Below are positions 12,894 through 26,507 of a stretch of DNA of 64,000 nucleotides, piece by piece. A program made the position numbers and the translations under genes. This DNA is from Ifrita kowaldi (taxonomy: Eukaryota > Chordata > Aves > Passeriformes > Cinclosomatidae), in contig VZRS01002394.1 in the NCBI GenBank assembly GCA_013398055.1, forward strand, positions 62,001 to 126,000. Direction: 5' to 3'. The notes beneath the pieces are model-generated. The model searched no databases. It was given only the letters and a program-made list of their open reading frames with translations, and was not told the origin of the DNA. The number at the start of each line of letters is the position of its first letter. The stretch's first letter is position 1.

Positions 12894-13834
12894 GGGAGTA
12901 AGGAAAAAGAGCACACAATTTGCATTAAAACCATTGGATCTATTCAGATCAAAGTTCTAAAATGCCACGCAAACATTTGGTCATCATAATAACAAGACAC
13001 TTGAAGTAAAAGCCTTTCTAGTATTCATAAAACGGCTTATTTAATTAGCAGGGAGGAAGCAAATAGGACACCCCTTCACACACATTTTCAAGCAAAAATA
13101 AGTTTTTACAATGAAGTAATTCTTTTGGGAAAAGGTGGAAAATTTCATCTTCATTTTTATGTAAGTCCTCAGAATAAACTTCTTGGCTGAATCTGTAGTA
13201 GCAAGCCAAATAAGCATGAGTCTTCAGTTGTCTTTAAAAGCAGACTACAAGGGTTACTTCCAGACTGTGTATTGGCACTGTCTTTGCCCTATACTGAATT
13301 TCAATCCATGCCAAGGAAGTGCTCTGAAGAGTAGGAAGTGATTTAAACCAAAGTTATGCCACAGGCTTTTATAACAATTTAGCTGTACAGAGAAACTGAG
13401 CTCCACTGTATAAGAATGTTGCCCAGCAAAGAAACATTTCCTTGGTATAGGTGAACTCTGTTTTTTGATATTTATGTTGCTTGGGATTTATGCTAAATGT
13501 CTGCATAAAGAAATAATTTTCCCAATTAAATTTCTTGGTTCTATATAATCACAATTTCAAAAATTCCTTGATTTCAAGTATGTGGAAAATTTTTTCGGAA
13601 TGTTTAGTATTCTTGTTTGCTTCATATCAGCATATTTAAATAATTAACATTTTTAAGGTCATTTTTTTTTCTTTTGACATTGTAAAGTTGAGATGTATTT
13701 TACACTCTACTATTTCTATATATAACGTTTTTAATTATATTTTTATACATTCTTACGGAAAAAATAACAGGTAAAAAAGTAAATATTTCCATATTTTTTA
13801 GACAGTCTCCATGCTGTGACACTGCTAGGCTTAC
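12894..13834. other. Unique AT-rich sequence
   Basis: Nothing identifiable. Confidence 0.5.
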
Positions 13835-13885
13835 AACTGAACTCAATGATATTAAAAGTCGTTTCCAGCCTAAATGATTCTGTGT
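13835..13885 (+). mobile_element. CR1 3'-end relic
   Basis: ACTGAACTCAATGATATTAA, then GTCGTTTCCAGCCTAAATGA and TTCTGTG, resembles the terminal CR1 region (AACTAGATGATCTTAAGG...TTCCAACCTAAATGATTCTATG). It is short and diverged. Confidence 0.6.
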
Positions 13886-15137
13886 AGAACTTTGTGGCTA
13901 TGACTTTTTAAGATATTTTTGTATATTTGTTTTGTCTGTTTTTCAATGGATAAGCAACTTGACTCTATTGATACTTGGTTTTGTATCAATATTTAAGTGT
14001 CAGGATGAGCTCAGTAAGGAGACAATCTTATATCTTATGATTACATATTTAAGACTAAGCTTAAAAAGCAAGAGGAAAAAAAAATGAAAATCCAAGAATC
14101 ACAATAAAGCACATGTTTGTAGGAACATCTGTTTTCCCAATGTTAGCTCAATTTTTCCCTTCTTAATATTTTGCCGTTACACTATATTATTCTGTACTTA
14201 TGTTGACAGTGATTATTTCTGGCCTTTTTCCTTTACTGTGTATTGAATTGCATGATTATCTACCTTGTTTCATACTTCTATCCCTAAGGCATACCATGCT
14301 TTCTACAAATGTAGGTGTTAGTGAACCCTACTTTGCTTAAACTGCTGAGCTTTGCATACTTCAGCCATGAAAAATTATTTAACATTATTTATGCAATCAT
14401 TTTTTCATCATTAGAAGATGAAGATTATATTTTTTTTCATACAGCAGAGTTCACCTACAGACATAGGAGTATTAAAGAATTCTCTGTTGGCCTATAAGAT
14501 GCCTGAGAACTGTGCCCTTTCTCACACATACTGTCCATGAAATAATTTACAGTGTATCTTATTCTTTTGCTCTTTGGCCCTCATCATTATTGGTTATTAA
14601 TTGCCAGGTCACTTAGGAATTGAATTATAGCACTAATATATTTCCCTTAGGGTACTGATTATCCACTGCTCTTTCCTCTGGCAGCAATAAAAGTCTCTTA
14701 TGAAATTACTGACTGCCAGCACTGTGTTGTTACTACAGTTGAACAAACTCATTTTTGTCAAGATATCACAGCAAAAAAATTGCTTCTGCATTATTCATGT
14801 AATAACTGCATACAAAGTAGAGATGAAAACCTGCTAGAAGAGTAAAGAAGCAAAGCAAGTCTACATATAATTGTATTAATAGTAAAATTACTGAAATAGT
14901 AAACAAAGTACATGTTTATATAATGTATGTATAATACCTAAATAAGCATTTTAAAATAGTGAAAGGAATGATATTTTACTGAAGTGCAAACTCTAGATTT
15001 TTGTCTCCACTATGACAAACAGACCCGGTGATTCCTTTTAGAAACAATTTTTTTTTTAAGTAGATAAGTTTATACCTTTTCAAAAATTTGTGAAATTCAC
15101 AGGACACAGGACCTCTTTTAAGATAGAAATAATTTCA
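13886..15137. other. Unique AT-rich sequence
   Basis: No element or gene recognised. Confidence 0.5.
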
Positions 15138-15238
15138 CTGATATCCTGAACTCATCGCTCCTGGGTAGAACAGGATAATCTCCCCCTTGACCAGCTGGCG
15201 ATGCTGGGCCCAGTGCACCCCAGGACATGTTTGGCCCT
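15138..15238 (-). mobile_element. Inverted 5' part of a CR1 insertion
   Basis: Read on the minus strand this is CR1 ORF2 sequence: GGCCAAACATGTCCTGGGGT, then CCAGCTGGTCAAGGGGGAGA. The same antisense block GGACATGTTTGGC occurs in the minus-strand CR1 at 36995. It directly abuts sense CR1 sequence, so the two make one insertion with a 5' inversion. Confidence 0.75.
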
Positions 15239-15402
15239 CATGGATACCCTGTCTCTGGAAGTGTTCAAGGCCAGGTTGGATGGGTCTTTGAGTTCCTGGT
15301 CTGGGGAAAGGTGTCCCTGCCCAGAGCAGGGGGGTTTGAACTAGATGACATTTAAGGGGTCTTCCAACCCAAGGCATTCTATCATTCTACGATTCTGTGA
15401 TC
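15239..15402 (+). mobile_element. CR1 3' end with tail (sense part of the 5'-inverted insertion)
   Basis: TCTCTGGAAGTGTTCAAGGC, GTGTCCCTGCCCAGAGCAGG, GAACTAGATGACATTTAAGG and the tail TTCTATCATTCTACGATTCTG are typical of the CR1 3' end. Tail units show several substitutions. Confidence 0.9.
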
Positions 15403-18400
15403 AAAGACTACTAGCATTTTCCTTTATTTTTTTTTTTTTCCTGTCTCAAGGAACATATCGCCCTTTCTGTTTTGTGGAAGCTAGGACACTCCTTTTACTT
15501 CCATGAGGAAGCATCCTCACAGACTTCAGATTTCTGTGAAGTTTATGTGAGAACTTAATGTTGCCTCAACATGCAGCAAGTGAAGCAGTTGCTGTTGTTT
15601 GCTCTTTTAGTGCCACCACTTTCCATCCCAAACCTGATTTTCCTAACTAGGTCCAAACTGACTTACTGCCTGTAGGTTTTGCCTATGGTGGAATGTGTTA
15701 ATATGTAGTTAATAATGGGAAAACTCAAATTCAGAATTACATGAAGTATTCTATACTGTCAGGACCTTCTGCAATGGTATTAATGATATCTTTACTGAAA
15801 ATGTATTTCTAGAACCATTTAGTTTTCCTTTCACAAAACGTTAATGCTGATGTGAAATTGATCCTGTATTTGACTATCCTACACAGACCTTTCTTTCCTG
15901 TAGTAATTTCCAGCCATGTCTTATCAGCACACAACAGAAAAGGAAAATATGTAAAAATATAGTCTTGTTTGGTCTGAGTAATAACCTCCTTGTAACTGCA
16001 CAGCAAATGCTTTACAGAAATCGTAGTAATTTTCTGATTTATGCCAGTCTTACAAAACAGGGAGAACACATTAATCTATCAGGATCTTTGATAAGTCCCA
16101 TTGACACAAATTTACTTTTGAATCATGTAAGTAACAATATTTATTTTCAATATGTTTTTAGATGTTACCTACTAGTGAAATCAGATTATTTGGACAGATT
16201 AAACTCAGACTATAAAGAAAAGCAATATGCTCCTACTCATCACCCATGTCTTGAATCAGGCTTTGAGACACTTACATACAATATTGTGAAGTTTCTTGGA
16301 GAACACAAGGATTGGCTAGTGCTAAATATTTTCTGTATAAAATGCCCCATGACTACCACAAGGCAGAAGAGAAAATGAGAATAATCTATAGGTCAGGGAG
16401 GAAACAGTTTTGAGTGAACAAGATTAAACCCCATTTCAACAGCTACTACACCTCCTAGCCTTTAGAAAAAGAGAGCACCACCCTCTAGTTTGAAAACTGT
16501 ACTAGGAACAAACTTTTAAATTTTTTTACTAACTAATCTGACTGTTATCAGAAACAAAAGTTTGTCTTTAATTCCTGTTATTTCGTTCTGTGTCTTAGTT
16601 CATTTGATTTATCTGATTCATTAAAAGTTGCTAAATCCCATAGATTAGATTACTATGCTGCAAAGAGGAATAGCTATTTAAAGGTAGGTCATATCTTCTC
16701 TACTCTGGATAGCAATCAACACAAAGAAGAATTCATATCCTGAAAGTAATTATAGAAAGTCCTCAGCAAGAGCCTTATGTGTATGAATGACATTCATCTC
16801 TTCCTTTCCTTACCTTAGAACATAGAAAACTAAAGTAGTGCATTTTTTACAAAATCTTTTAAATCTTTTTTTTTCCTCTCATCCTTTATAAATGTTATAA
16901 TTTTATTTAGTTATAACGTATATGCAGACTATGTAACTCTTCTCATCATAGGTGGGTCAGGATTTATGCACTCAAGAGTTATTTGCTTTTCCTTCTTCAG
17001 CTAGGTTTCTTTGATCACAGATTCCTTATCTGAATTGTACACCATCTCCCATTTATTTAATACTTGGCTAGTGACAAGTGAACATAATAAGATTTATCAG
17101 AAGCAGCAGTGAACCACCCCTTTGTGTAAATCCCATTAATCACAGCGTCAAGCTGGATAACCATTGGGTCAAATGATAACTTCTGACCTGTAATCATCTT
17201 TATCTTTGGATAAATGAATAGCCCATTAATATTAATACTTGGGCAGTTTAATTATATATACATGAAGATTCCACCTATGTATTAAATGTTAAAAATACAT
17301 CATAACCAAATTCAAATATAGGAAACTCACATACGTATTTCCTGTTTGCAATAAAGTGAAAAAATGTGGAGGGCTCTTCAGAAATACTTTTTTGTAGAAA
17401 TAATCATTTGGTCTAGAAAAAGTAGAAAATAATACACCCAGTTTAAGTTTCAACACCTTCCAGTATGGATTAATCATTTATTTACATACCAAAATAATCA
17501 CCTTTTAATGATTTAATGATGTTTCACAGAAGCTTGTTCTAAGATATAATGGGTTACTTTGTCTTTTGTTTTTTCACAGCATGTGTTCCCTTTGGAGCAT
17601 ATATTTGATTGAAGTGGCAGTGTGGCAGACCCCCAAAGGAACAGTCAATGAAATGATTTTCTGAGGTCAATCTAGTGGCCAAAAAACCACTAAATGAAGC
17701 AGATGCCTGATAATAAAGGTCTGAGTCACAGTTACCAGCTTTTCTCAGAAGAGAAACAAGGCAGCCAACATCTAAGCATATATGAGTCAAAAAAGTATGG
17801 TTTTCCTGATTTGTGCTGTATGATTTAAGTCCAGCCTTAACATTCTTAGAATCATCAGAATGCCAAACTTCAAAGTTGCAAACAAAGAGAAATGTTTATG
17901 GTTTATTCCTACCAGTAGAAGAGCTGCACCAAAAATAGATCAATAGTTTGCTTATATTTAGTTATCTATGTTTACAGTCTCATATAATATCTTTTTTTAT
18001 TTGTCATGCTCTAATTTTGACTTCTTTCAGTACAAGATTAAATAGGAAAAATGAAAAAACAAACAAGCAAAACTCAGGAGGAATGTATGCTGCAATATGT
18101 GTTACCTCAGTAATTTTTGGGTCAATATCAGATTGCTGGATGATCTATCTGGACATGCACAATGATGGAAATTATGTGGGTAGTACACAGAAAGTAAATT
18201 CCAAGCACAGGGGATTACAAGGGGCAGTACTAGTTTTACTACAATGAAAACAGGATTATAATTATCTGTTACAATGAGTTTAAAAAAACCCCAACTATTT
18301 CAGACAACAATAAGAGTGAACAAGATTATAAAGCAGAAGTTAAATATTTTTTCCTATAAATTAAATTAATTAGCTATGGTTCTGTCATATGTTATAAGTT

Positions 18401-19878
18401 TGGCCACACACTGAAGGACACCTTGAAAGAATGGTGAGCACTGGACTGGTGATAATAATATAGCAGTATGGATAAATGTGCAAGTGTTTTGTACTGAGCT
18501 AGAGAATGGTTTTAAACTCATCGGGCGCTCACACTGCCAATGTGTCTGGCTCTTGCTCTACTCTCACTTCAAGGTTATTGATCCATTTTTTAACATAGGG
18601 ATAGAAGTCTGCAGTAGTTATTGCAAAGCTAAATCATGGTAAGAGATTTGTCTCATCTAAACACTCCCTAATCCATCAATTTCACCTCCCACACAAAGTA
18701 TAGAAGATTTGGCTCTCAGCTTCTCTCATATCAATGAATGGACATGAGAAAAAATTTCTAAGCATACTTTAAGTATGACATCTAAAATAAAAGGGATCTA
18801 AAAATCAAAATATCAGCTTTTAAACTACAGTGGTATTAAAGGAAGAATGCAGCCTCAAAACTACCTTCCTAACCTGAATGAAACTTCTTTTCTTTGGATA
18901 TGGCCAGTCTTAACAGTTATTCTAATATCCAAATTACTCACCACTAATAAAGTTGCACTGTTTTCTCTTCTTTCCCTAAACATTTAATCTCACTCCGTGC
19001 TCCCCTTGGCATTTCTTTTGCAGTTGCAGTGGCCCTGTAGATGTAGGCTTTGTTACTCTTTGAACACTAATATTATCCCTAACCTTATTTTAAGATAAAA
19101 TTACATTCCACCCCCCATATTTTAAGTTTCAACTGACCCTTCTTGTTTATTCTGTTATTATTGCATTAAACTTTTCATATAAATTACCAAGTAGAACGAC
19201 AGATGTGTGCCATTTAAGAAAACATGTGGATTAGACGTTAGAGTTCAAAAATTCACAAATTCAAATATTTTTGAAGGAAATTACAAGCATTATGTATTTA
19301 AAATATTTATACACCATAAATATACTAGTAATTTTTTTGTTTGGCAAGATCGGGGATTGAGTTTTAAGTGTTAAATGCTTATAAAAATGAAGATTTTAAC
19401 ATTTTAAGATGCAGTCTATCTGAATTAGCTTTTTGATAAACAGGACTTAGAGTTAACCAGTGCATTTCAAAATACTGGTCAAATCTCACAGGGGTCAAAA
19501 TTATCTGCCTGAGGCTCACATTTGGTTCATGTACAGCATGATAAAAGGTAATCTAGAAAACAAAAATAATAGATTATTTAGACACTTCAATGTTGTAAAA
19601 ACAGATATTGATTCTTTCCTTTTAATCTTTACAGTCATCAACACAGCTGTTCTGCTCATTGCTACACACTTTAAATCTCCTCAGAACTGAATCAATAATG
19701 ACACTTTAAAAACAAAGGCAATCAGGCCATATCCTTGCTGTTATATACATCTGTAACAGGTAGATTGTTTTCAAGAAACTGCTGATCAAGCAATAAATCC
19801 AGAAGCTATTCCAATCTGGTAAACATGTTCTAATTTCTTGGATATCCTGACTACATTCCAAGAAAATATAATTTACTA
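15403..19878. other. Unique AT-rich sequence
   Basis: No repeat family recognised over 4.5 kb. The longest ORF (15965-16378, 137 residues, +) is AT-driven with no motif. About 17090-17260 has GATA, TAAT and TTTGG-type short motifs clustered and no simple repeats. It is a possible conserved noncoding element, unproven. Confidence 0.5.
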
Positions 19879-19978
19879 TAATTCCAGACTACAAAGAAAA
19901 TACAAATACTTTTTTAAACAGTTAGAATCTGTTTCTAATTCCAGACTATGAAGAAAATACAATTTTTTTTTTAAACAG
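19879..19978. repeat. Local tandem duplication (about 57-bp period)
   Basis: TAATTCCAGACTACAAAGAA at 19879 recurs as TAATTCCAGACTATGAAGAA at 19936. Both copies continue through AATACAA, a T-run and TTTAAACAG. Confidence 0.85.
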
Positions 19979-20884
19979 AAATCTTTTCAGAAATTTAAAC
20001 AGAAATTTTAATCAGAATCTCTTTATTTTTCACATCAGAAAAAAAATAGCAATAAATTATTGGTTACATTGCTGGATCAGTTACGAATGCAAAGAACAGG
20101 GGAGAAAGAAGAAAAGTGGCATTCAGTTAAGAAAGAACTTCCCCATTTCTTTGGTTCTTAAATTTCTCTTTGCTTAAATGACATTCAGTTATTCGCCTCC
20201 CATATGTCTATGATTTAATTATAATCAAAACTGTCAAGGAGTTATTTTAAATCACAGGGCTTTGCCAATGTTTTCTGGCACAAGCATGGAAATTTTCTGT
20301 GCTAATTTTTTCTCTGAATTTATTTATATTAATGGCCATCATTCCTCAGGTTACCCTCCCAAGAAGTACTAAGGGATCATGATTGAAAGAGAAATAAACT
20401 ATATATTGCCTACAGCAGCAAGCAGCTGGTGTTTAAACTGTCTGGATAGAAACTTAAGATAAGCAATTCTGGCTTTATAGGACATGGGTCTTTATGGCTC
20501 AGACACTAACAGCACCTTGTTTGTCCAAGTCAACCATAAAGATTGACATGAAGAGATTATTGTAAGGCATTAGAAAGAAGACCTCATTAAATGGGAAAGT
20601 TCAAAAAAGCTAAGGAGGTTCCAAATGGTCCCTGAAAAAATTATTTTCTGAAGCAGTGAAATAAAACAATAGAATGTCATCTCTCTTAATGTCTATATAC
20701 TTTTGAAAATTTAGTAATTAAAACAAAATAAAACTCAACCAAGCCTGTAAATTATATGCTAACTATTCAGAGAGTTCTGTTTCTTACATACATCACTGAG
20801 CTATCAATCCTAACACAAAATATTTGAGATTTCCTGTTTTACTGCATTCCTACTCTGACGCTTCTGCATCCACACTCTACTATG
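19979..20884. other. Unique AT-rich sequence
   Basis: Nothing identifiable. Confidence 0.5.
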
Positions 20885-21150
20885 CTTTATACAAATGGAC
20901 CCACCCTCCGTTCACGACCAGGCAGAAGGAGGGGACCTCTGACACGGAGGGAAGTGGAAATAGTTTTCTGCCCAGGGTGGCTGGTGAAACCCCTCATGAA
21001 CTACCTCACCTCCCCAGGTGCCCCTATACAATAGGCATGAGGGCCTGGAATCTGAAAACCAGGGGAATAATGTGGATGGAAGTCCATCTGGGTTGGAGGG
21101 ATCATCTAGGGTAAAATCATCCTTTCTGTGATTCTGTCACTCTGTGATAT
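20885..21150 (+). mobile_element. CR1 5'-region fragment joined to a CR1-like tail
   Basis: CTCCCCAGGTGCCCCTATAC, GGCATGAGGGCCTGGAATCTG and TCCATCTGGGTTGGAGGGAT match what I recall of the CR1 5'/ORF1 region in songbirds. Only about 10 bp later comes TTCTGTGATTCTGTCACTCTGTGAT, which looks like the CR1 octamer tail, with all of ORF2 missing. This may be an internally deleted copy. The identification rests on recall. Confidence 0.55.
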
Positions 21151-23767
21151 GAAAAAAGGGAAAAAATGTTTCTGTTATCACTGTTGTCATTTTTTTCTTT
21201 TATATTGGTGCAGATAATGTCTCTTGAGAGATATCTCTTTCAAAGAAATTGGTAAAATTATGACAGAATATCTCACCCTTTGTACTTAAATTGTAACAAA
21301 ATAGCTTCGAACCTCTGCAATGATTAACTTTGCAGACATTACAAAATAAAAGATCCAAGCGGGAAAATGTAGAAAGACTGAAATGTTCATTGCTTTCAGA
21401 GGTTTCAATTATATTCAGTTGCCATAGAACTTTCTTTTCTTCTTTTGTCATTCCAAAAGAAGAGTTGCATCACATTTTCTTTTAATATCTTAAGGACTTT
21501 AATCCAATTTTTTGTTAATTAGGACCAGTCTCCTATTTATTTATAGTTGCGAGAAAACAGTATACCATCTGCACAAAACATCTGGACAGAGGTGCAATTG
21601 GTGCATTGCTTTCTGCAAACCTAGTTCTTTTAAAGCTGGACAACTCACTAATCACCATGTAATTGCAGAGCTGCTGCTGTAAGATGTCCATGAATACAAG
21701 ATAACAATAACTTCATGTAGGAGGCAGATGGTACCACCTAGTCCTGCAACATAAAGCAGCTTGTAATCCTTTGAAAAAAAAAAATTCCTAATCCTAAGGA
21801 AAGCTAAAAAGTAGTTGTAGTGCATTCATTCTATCTTAGGTACTAGGTTCTATTTATGTATTTAGTAATATGATTGACACTGGTAATTCTTTCATCAGAG
21901 AGAGAAAAACATACAAGTGTATTATTGTTACATTTGAAGTAATATACCCATGTATTTTAATGCAAAAACTATTGCTGCTGTCATGCATTAGATAAATTAA
22001 TTTCACATTTGAGGGGGTGAGGTAGGAGGAATATGTCTTCTCTATTTTGCTGTTTGAGATGAGCATCATACGCTTGAAATTCTCAGGTCAACCATGAGCT
22101 AATGTATTCCTTGTAGAAAAACAAGCAGAAAATTCCAAGCTGCCAGCACAGCTAGGTATGGCCTTTATTCCAAAGGCAGAAATACTTTTTAAAATAACTT
22201 TCCCACAAGTAAGTAAAATGTTTTGAGGACATGCACTGGGAACGTGACCATGATTCAGAGAAAGTTTGCGTCACATTGCTGTTCATCTAATACCTCTTTA
22301 AAAATTCATGTTTGACTAGTGACCAGAACAGGTAAATAGGGATTCTGCTGCCTTTAGTGGCTAAGTCGTGGACAGATAAATCTCATACAAGTAACTAAAC
22401 TTGAAACAAAGTTTTATCATTTATCCATGAGATTTGATCTCCTTTGAGTGGCATTTGATAAACCAAATTTATGGAAAATTAATACATACTTTACAGTTTC
22501 ATAATCACCTTAATATTCCAGGTTCTGCTTATGGTTCTAAGTAGTGAAAAAGCAGCCGAAGCAAGTTAGTGCCTTGGACCTTGTTTCTGATATTTCAAGA
22601 CTAGATATTTCACTTTTATTATTCTCTTTTCTACTAAGCACATAGGATCTGATGACCGTCTGTTTTACAATTCCTACAAAGAAACAATACACGTTCCTCT
22701 GCCTGACCAGAGCATCTAATCATCCTTGGCCATCGAAGGGTTTGTAAATGTCACTGCACTTTGTCACATCCTTCCAGATGACAGTGCAACAGTGATGATT
22801 TCACTCAAGTGCTAAATTCTCTTGTTTGACCTCCAAACACAGCACACATAAAGAGTAAAGAAAACTGAAAGCTGGCATTTTCACACAGAAAAGCCTTAAT
22901 CAAAGTTGTCAAATGTGTTTATGATCCAGAGAGCTAGGTTCCCCAATGAATTTTAATTAAAATATTTGACATTTTTCTCTACTTCACATGATTCTACCTG
23001 AATAGCATTTTAGGTCCAAGGTTAACACTTTGTTGTGTCTTATTGCTAATGAACATTGTAAACTGTAAACTGTATCATATTTAGGGATGTATAGAATTGA
23101 TTTTCATCAAGACTAAAGATATCGTCCTTATCATGGACCAAAGTGAGCTTTATAATTTGAAATTTTGCTTAACATTTTTATTGTCTCTGAGACTTTTTTT
23201 TTAAATGCTTTTCCTACTTTATGTGACCATATTGCGATATAAATGACAAAGGAAATTTTAAATATTTTTTATTTAGTCACTGCCAGTATTCTATCACTTT
23301 TCTGCTTTTTCTCAGAAATTATAGATAAACTAGCAAACATATGTGTATACTACCATTTTACTTTCCCAACAAAATAACATTAAATTTTGCTGGATTATTA
23401 ATAACAGAAATCAATATTTTTGTCTACCTTTGATGAAATTCAATAAAGTGTGAGTTTGAGGTCCAGCAGAAGCAAACCAGAGACTTCAGGAGAAAAACAC
23501 CCAAGCAAAAATCAAAAGTACCTGTCAAGTGCTGAACTTTGCAGTGAGACTTGTGGTCAGATGTGTTTAACTGCAAGAGATTTCTACTCCAGGACAGACT
23601 GTCCAGGCACACTGTCCAGACACATTCTCTTACACAGGGAGAAATAGATATAGCCTAGGCAGGATTCTTGTTATCATGAAATCTACAACTGAGTAGGTGA
23701 GATCAATCATGTCTCATGAATGTCTGCTTTGTTAATTAGCTATAAAAACAGCCTGTGATAATGATAT
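21151..23767. other. Unique AT-rich sequence
   Basis: No element recognised. About 22640-22830 is less AT-rich, has no repeat signature and no sustained frame, and is a weak candidate for conserved noncoding sequence. Confidence 0.5.
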
Positions 23768-23836
23768 CATATATATATATATATATACTCATATATACAC
23801 ATATACATATATATACATATACACACGTATAAATAC
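23768..23836. repeat. AT/AC dinucleotide microsatellite
   Basis: An uninterrupted AT run (about 23768-23787) passes into mixed TATACACATATACATATAT sequence ending near ACACACGTAT. Confidence 0.95.
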
Positions 23837-24124
23837 CTATGTGCATTGTGGTTGAGTTTAACCCGTTCCACATAGCTGGCAGTCTGAAATTAATGGAAAA
23901 CAACACAGTGGGTTTTGTTTGATTTATAGGCAATAGTGGTGTGTTTGCATAAAACGTATCAAAACATCGTGTTAGTATTCCATAATGGCCAAAAAAGCAA
24001 ACTAAATGTCGTCATTGACTTGGAAGGATAAGGAAAGTTTGGGATCTTTTTTGTATGAATCTATTGTCTGCCTGTTTCTTGCTGGATTTTGAAATTTATC
24101 TGGACCTTCTACCTAAAAAGTACA
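23837..24124. other. Unique sequence
   Basis: Nothing identifiable. Confidence 0.5.
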
Positions 24125-24430
24125 ATAGAATCAGAAAGACAGAGAAGGGCAACAAGAATGGTCAAAATAATGGAGTAGCTTTGGAGTGATGAATGAGTCA
24201 ATAGACTGAGACTCCATAACCTTGAAAAGACAAAACTGAGATTCTGTAACAGACTTTAAAATGAGTGGCACACAAAAGGTGAGCAGATATGATTATTTAC
24301 TTCTCATTATATAAGACCTATGCAATTTCACATGAAAATAACACTGATGGGTGTAGAGCAATAAAAAGAAAGTTAGATGAGAGACACTAGATATTAGACA
24401 AAAAGAGTTTAGACAAATTCACAGAAGAAG
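24125..24430 (+). mobile_element. Ancient, strongly diverged CR1 fragment
   Basis: Scattered matches in CR1 order: GGGCAACAAGAATGGTCAAA, AATGGAGTAGCTTTGG, then ATTATTTACTTCTCATTATA followed by AAGACCTATG, and TTTAGACAAATTCACAGAAG near the end. These correspond to the ORF2 terminus and 3' region of old CR1 subfamilies. No tail is visible. Confidence 0.6.
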
Positions 24431-26394
24431 AAAAAAAAGTGATGTATATATGGCAAACTCAATTTTGTCTTTATTTTAAAGAGCTCATTTATGAATATAA
24501 AGTTTGATAGTTTGAGAAAGAGTCCAATAGTAATTCTCACCTTGACAGTTGAATAGCAGGAAACAAATTCATCAGCTGGTTCAAACCTGTTCTATAGGAT
24601 TCCTGAATGCAAGTCTTTTAATATGAGCCTTTGAAAAGATCTGAAGAGGAAAAAGGTGTAGTACTGAAAGTCTAGTTTTTTCTATTCTTAAAGCCTTTGC
24701 ACATTTTGGTGCCACATTCTCAAGAGTCAAGTTTAAAACTCTTAAATTCTGTCACCTCAGGAGAGATACTACTCCTTAGAGGCACTGTTCTAAAAGCCAA
24801 ATGAGATGCACATATTTGGTGTTTTTACCGACAAATAAGGAGAAACATTCCTATTTCCAAGGTTGAAAAAAGGATCTAATATACTAAATCACACTGATTA
24901 TTGCACTACGTTCCTGAAGGAACTGGTAACTTTTTCAGTTTTCACTGCAGAGGTCATACATTATTTATGAGCCAGCCAAGTAGTTTTATCTTCAAAGAAA
25001 GACCAGGGATTCTCACTGGCATCCTTGAGAGATGGTTTCTTTTTTTGACTTTCTTTTATTTTTTAATTGAACAATTTATTTTAAAACTTCATCATGAACT
25101 TAACAACGTCATTTCAAGCATATTTGATTGGAAGGATCCTGGTTTTCTTCAGTAGTTTTTCAGCAAGCAGTAGAGTAAAACCTTTTCAGGTAGAAAAGGT
25201 GGAGCCCATGTGATATTTATTATTAGTAGAAAAGAATTTCAAAGGAACACATCTTATTATAGAGCTTTTGACAGTGCAGAAGTGTGAGTTTTGCTGTTTC
25301 CATATCAGGATAATTAAGCCTTGACCCTGAAAACATTTTATATAAGTAGCTCTAGGTAGACTTAATATACCCTAATTTTAGCCATTAAAAAAAATTAGTA
25401 TTTAGCTTAAGCTAATTATCCAGCCTTACTATACAGAGACCAAAGAGTGACAGAAGCTTCTTTTAAAACAGTTATCTGGGATTAATTGTCATCTGTAGAA
25501 TTCTGTTTCTCTCATTGTTTGAAAAGGAAGAGAAATTATTTCGAAGAACATCCAGACTGATACTTAAGTGTCCACTATCTCTAAATCTGATCTAGTCCTG
25601 AGGGCTACTTTCATTAATCATGAAGTATCACCAAAAGACAGTTTCTCAAAAATGCAAATGGGAGGTAGCTCAAATGAATTACCGTCTGCAGATGCCAATT
25701 TGTCTGGTTTGACTGTATAAATGACTAGTTAAGAATTAAAAATGTACATTTCACCATTAAAATTAGTCAAGTGCATGCCACTCACCTTTCTATTGCCAAG
25801 GTTAAACATATCGAATTAAAATGCTCAAAATATCTCAACATGCCTCTCTTTGCATCTTAATCTGTCTAAATATATTCAAACACATAACTTAGCCTCTCTT
25901 GTAATATAAAGGCATTAGGATTTTTCTATCTCTCAAGGATAACGGAATTTAAAATGCACTCAAGATTTTAAGATGACCACTCCTACCAAAAAGGACAAGA
26001 GTCAACATGATAAATCTGCAGAATTAAGGTTTTATCATTGTATTCAATATAACACTGGTGAACATAGTAGTTCATTATAGACATATATACAAGTCATTAT
26101 AGTGCCTTATTTTTTTGTCTTTCTCTCCAAAACTCAGATGGTATTCCACAAAATAAATGAGGGCTGGCTGTACTTTTAGACATCTACCAAAGCTGTATTA
26201 ATCTCTCTTCCACATATGAAAAATCATTCCTTTGATTCAAAATGACAGTGACTTCATACCTAATAGATATAATGAAAATAATGCTCAGTCCCACTTTGAT
26301 AGATGTTCCACCCTTCAAAATTACACATTTCTACAGACTTGTCATTGTGGGGCAGGATAAAAGGTCTTTTAAAAAGGAAAAACACACTCTGGTA
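24431..26394. other. Unique AT-rich sequence
   Basis: No element recognised. The ORF at 24901-25155 has no domain features. Confidence 0.5.
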
Positions 26395-26507
26395 TAGACC
26401 ACACCTGGTCTAGTGAGAGCTGTCCCTGCCCATGGCAGGGGGTTGGAACTAGATGATCTTTAAGGTCCCTTCCAACCCAAGTCATGTTTCTATTCTATGA
26501 TTCTAAT
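26395..26507 (+). mobile_element. CR1 3' end with tail, short
   Basis: GTCCCTGCCCATGGCAGGGG, TTGGAACTAGATGATCTTTA, AGGTCCCTTCCAACCCAAGT and TCTATTCTATGATTCTA form a well-preserved CR1 3' terminus. This is an extreme 5' truncation of about 110 bp. Confidence 0.93.
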
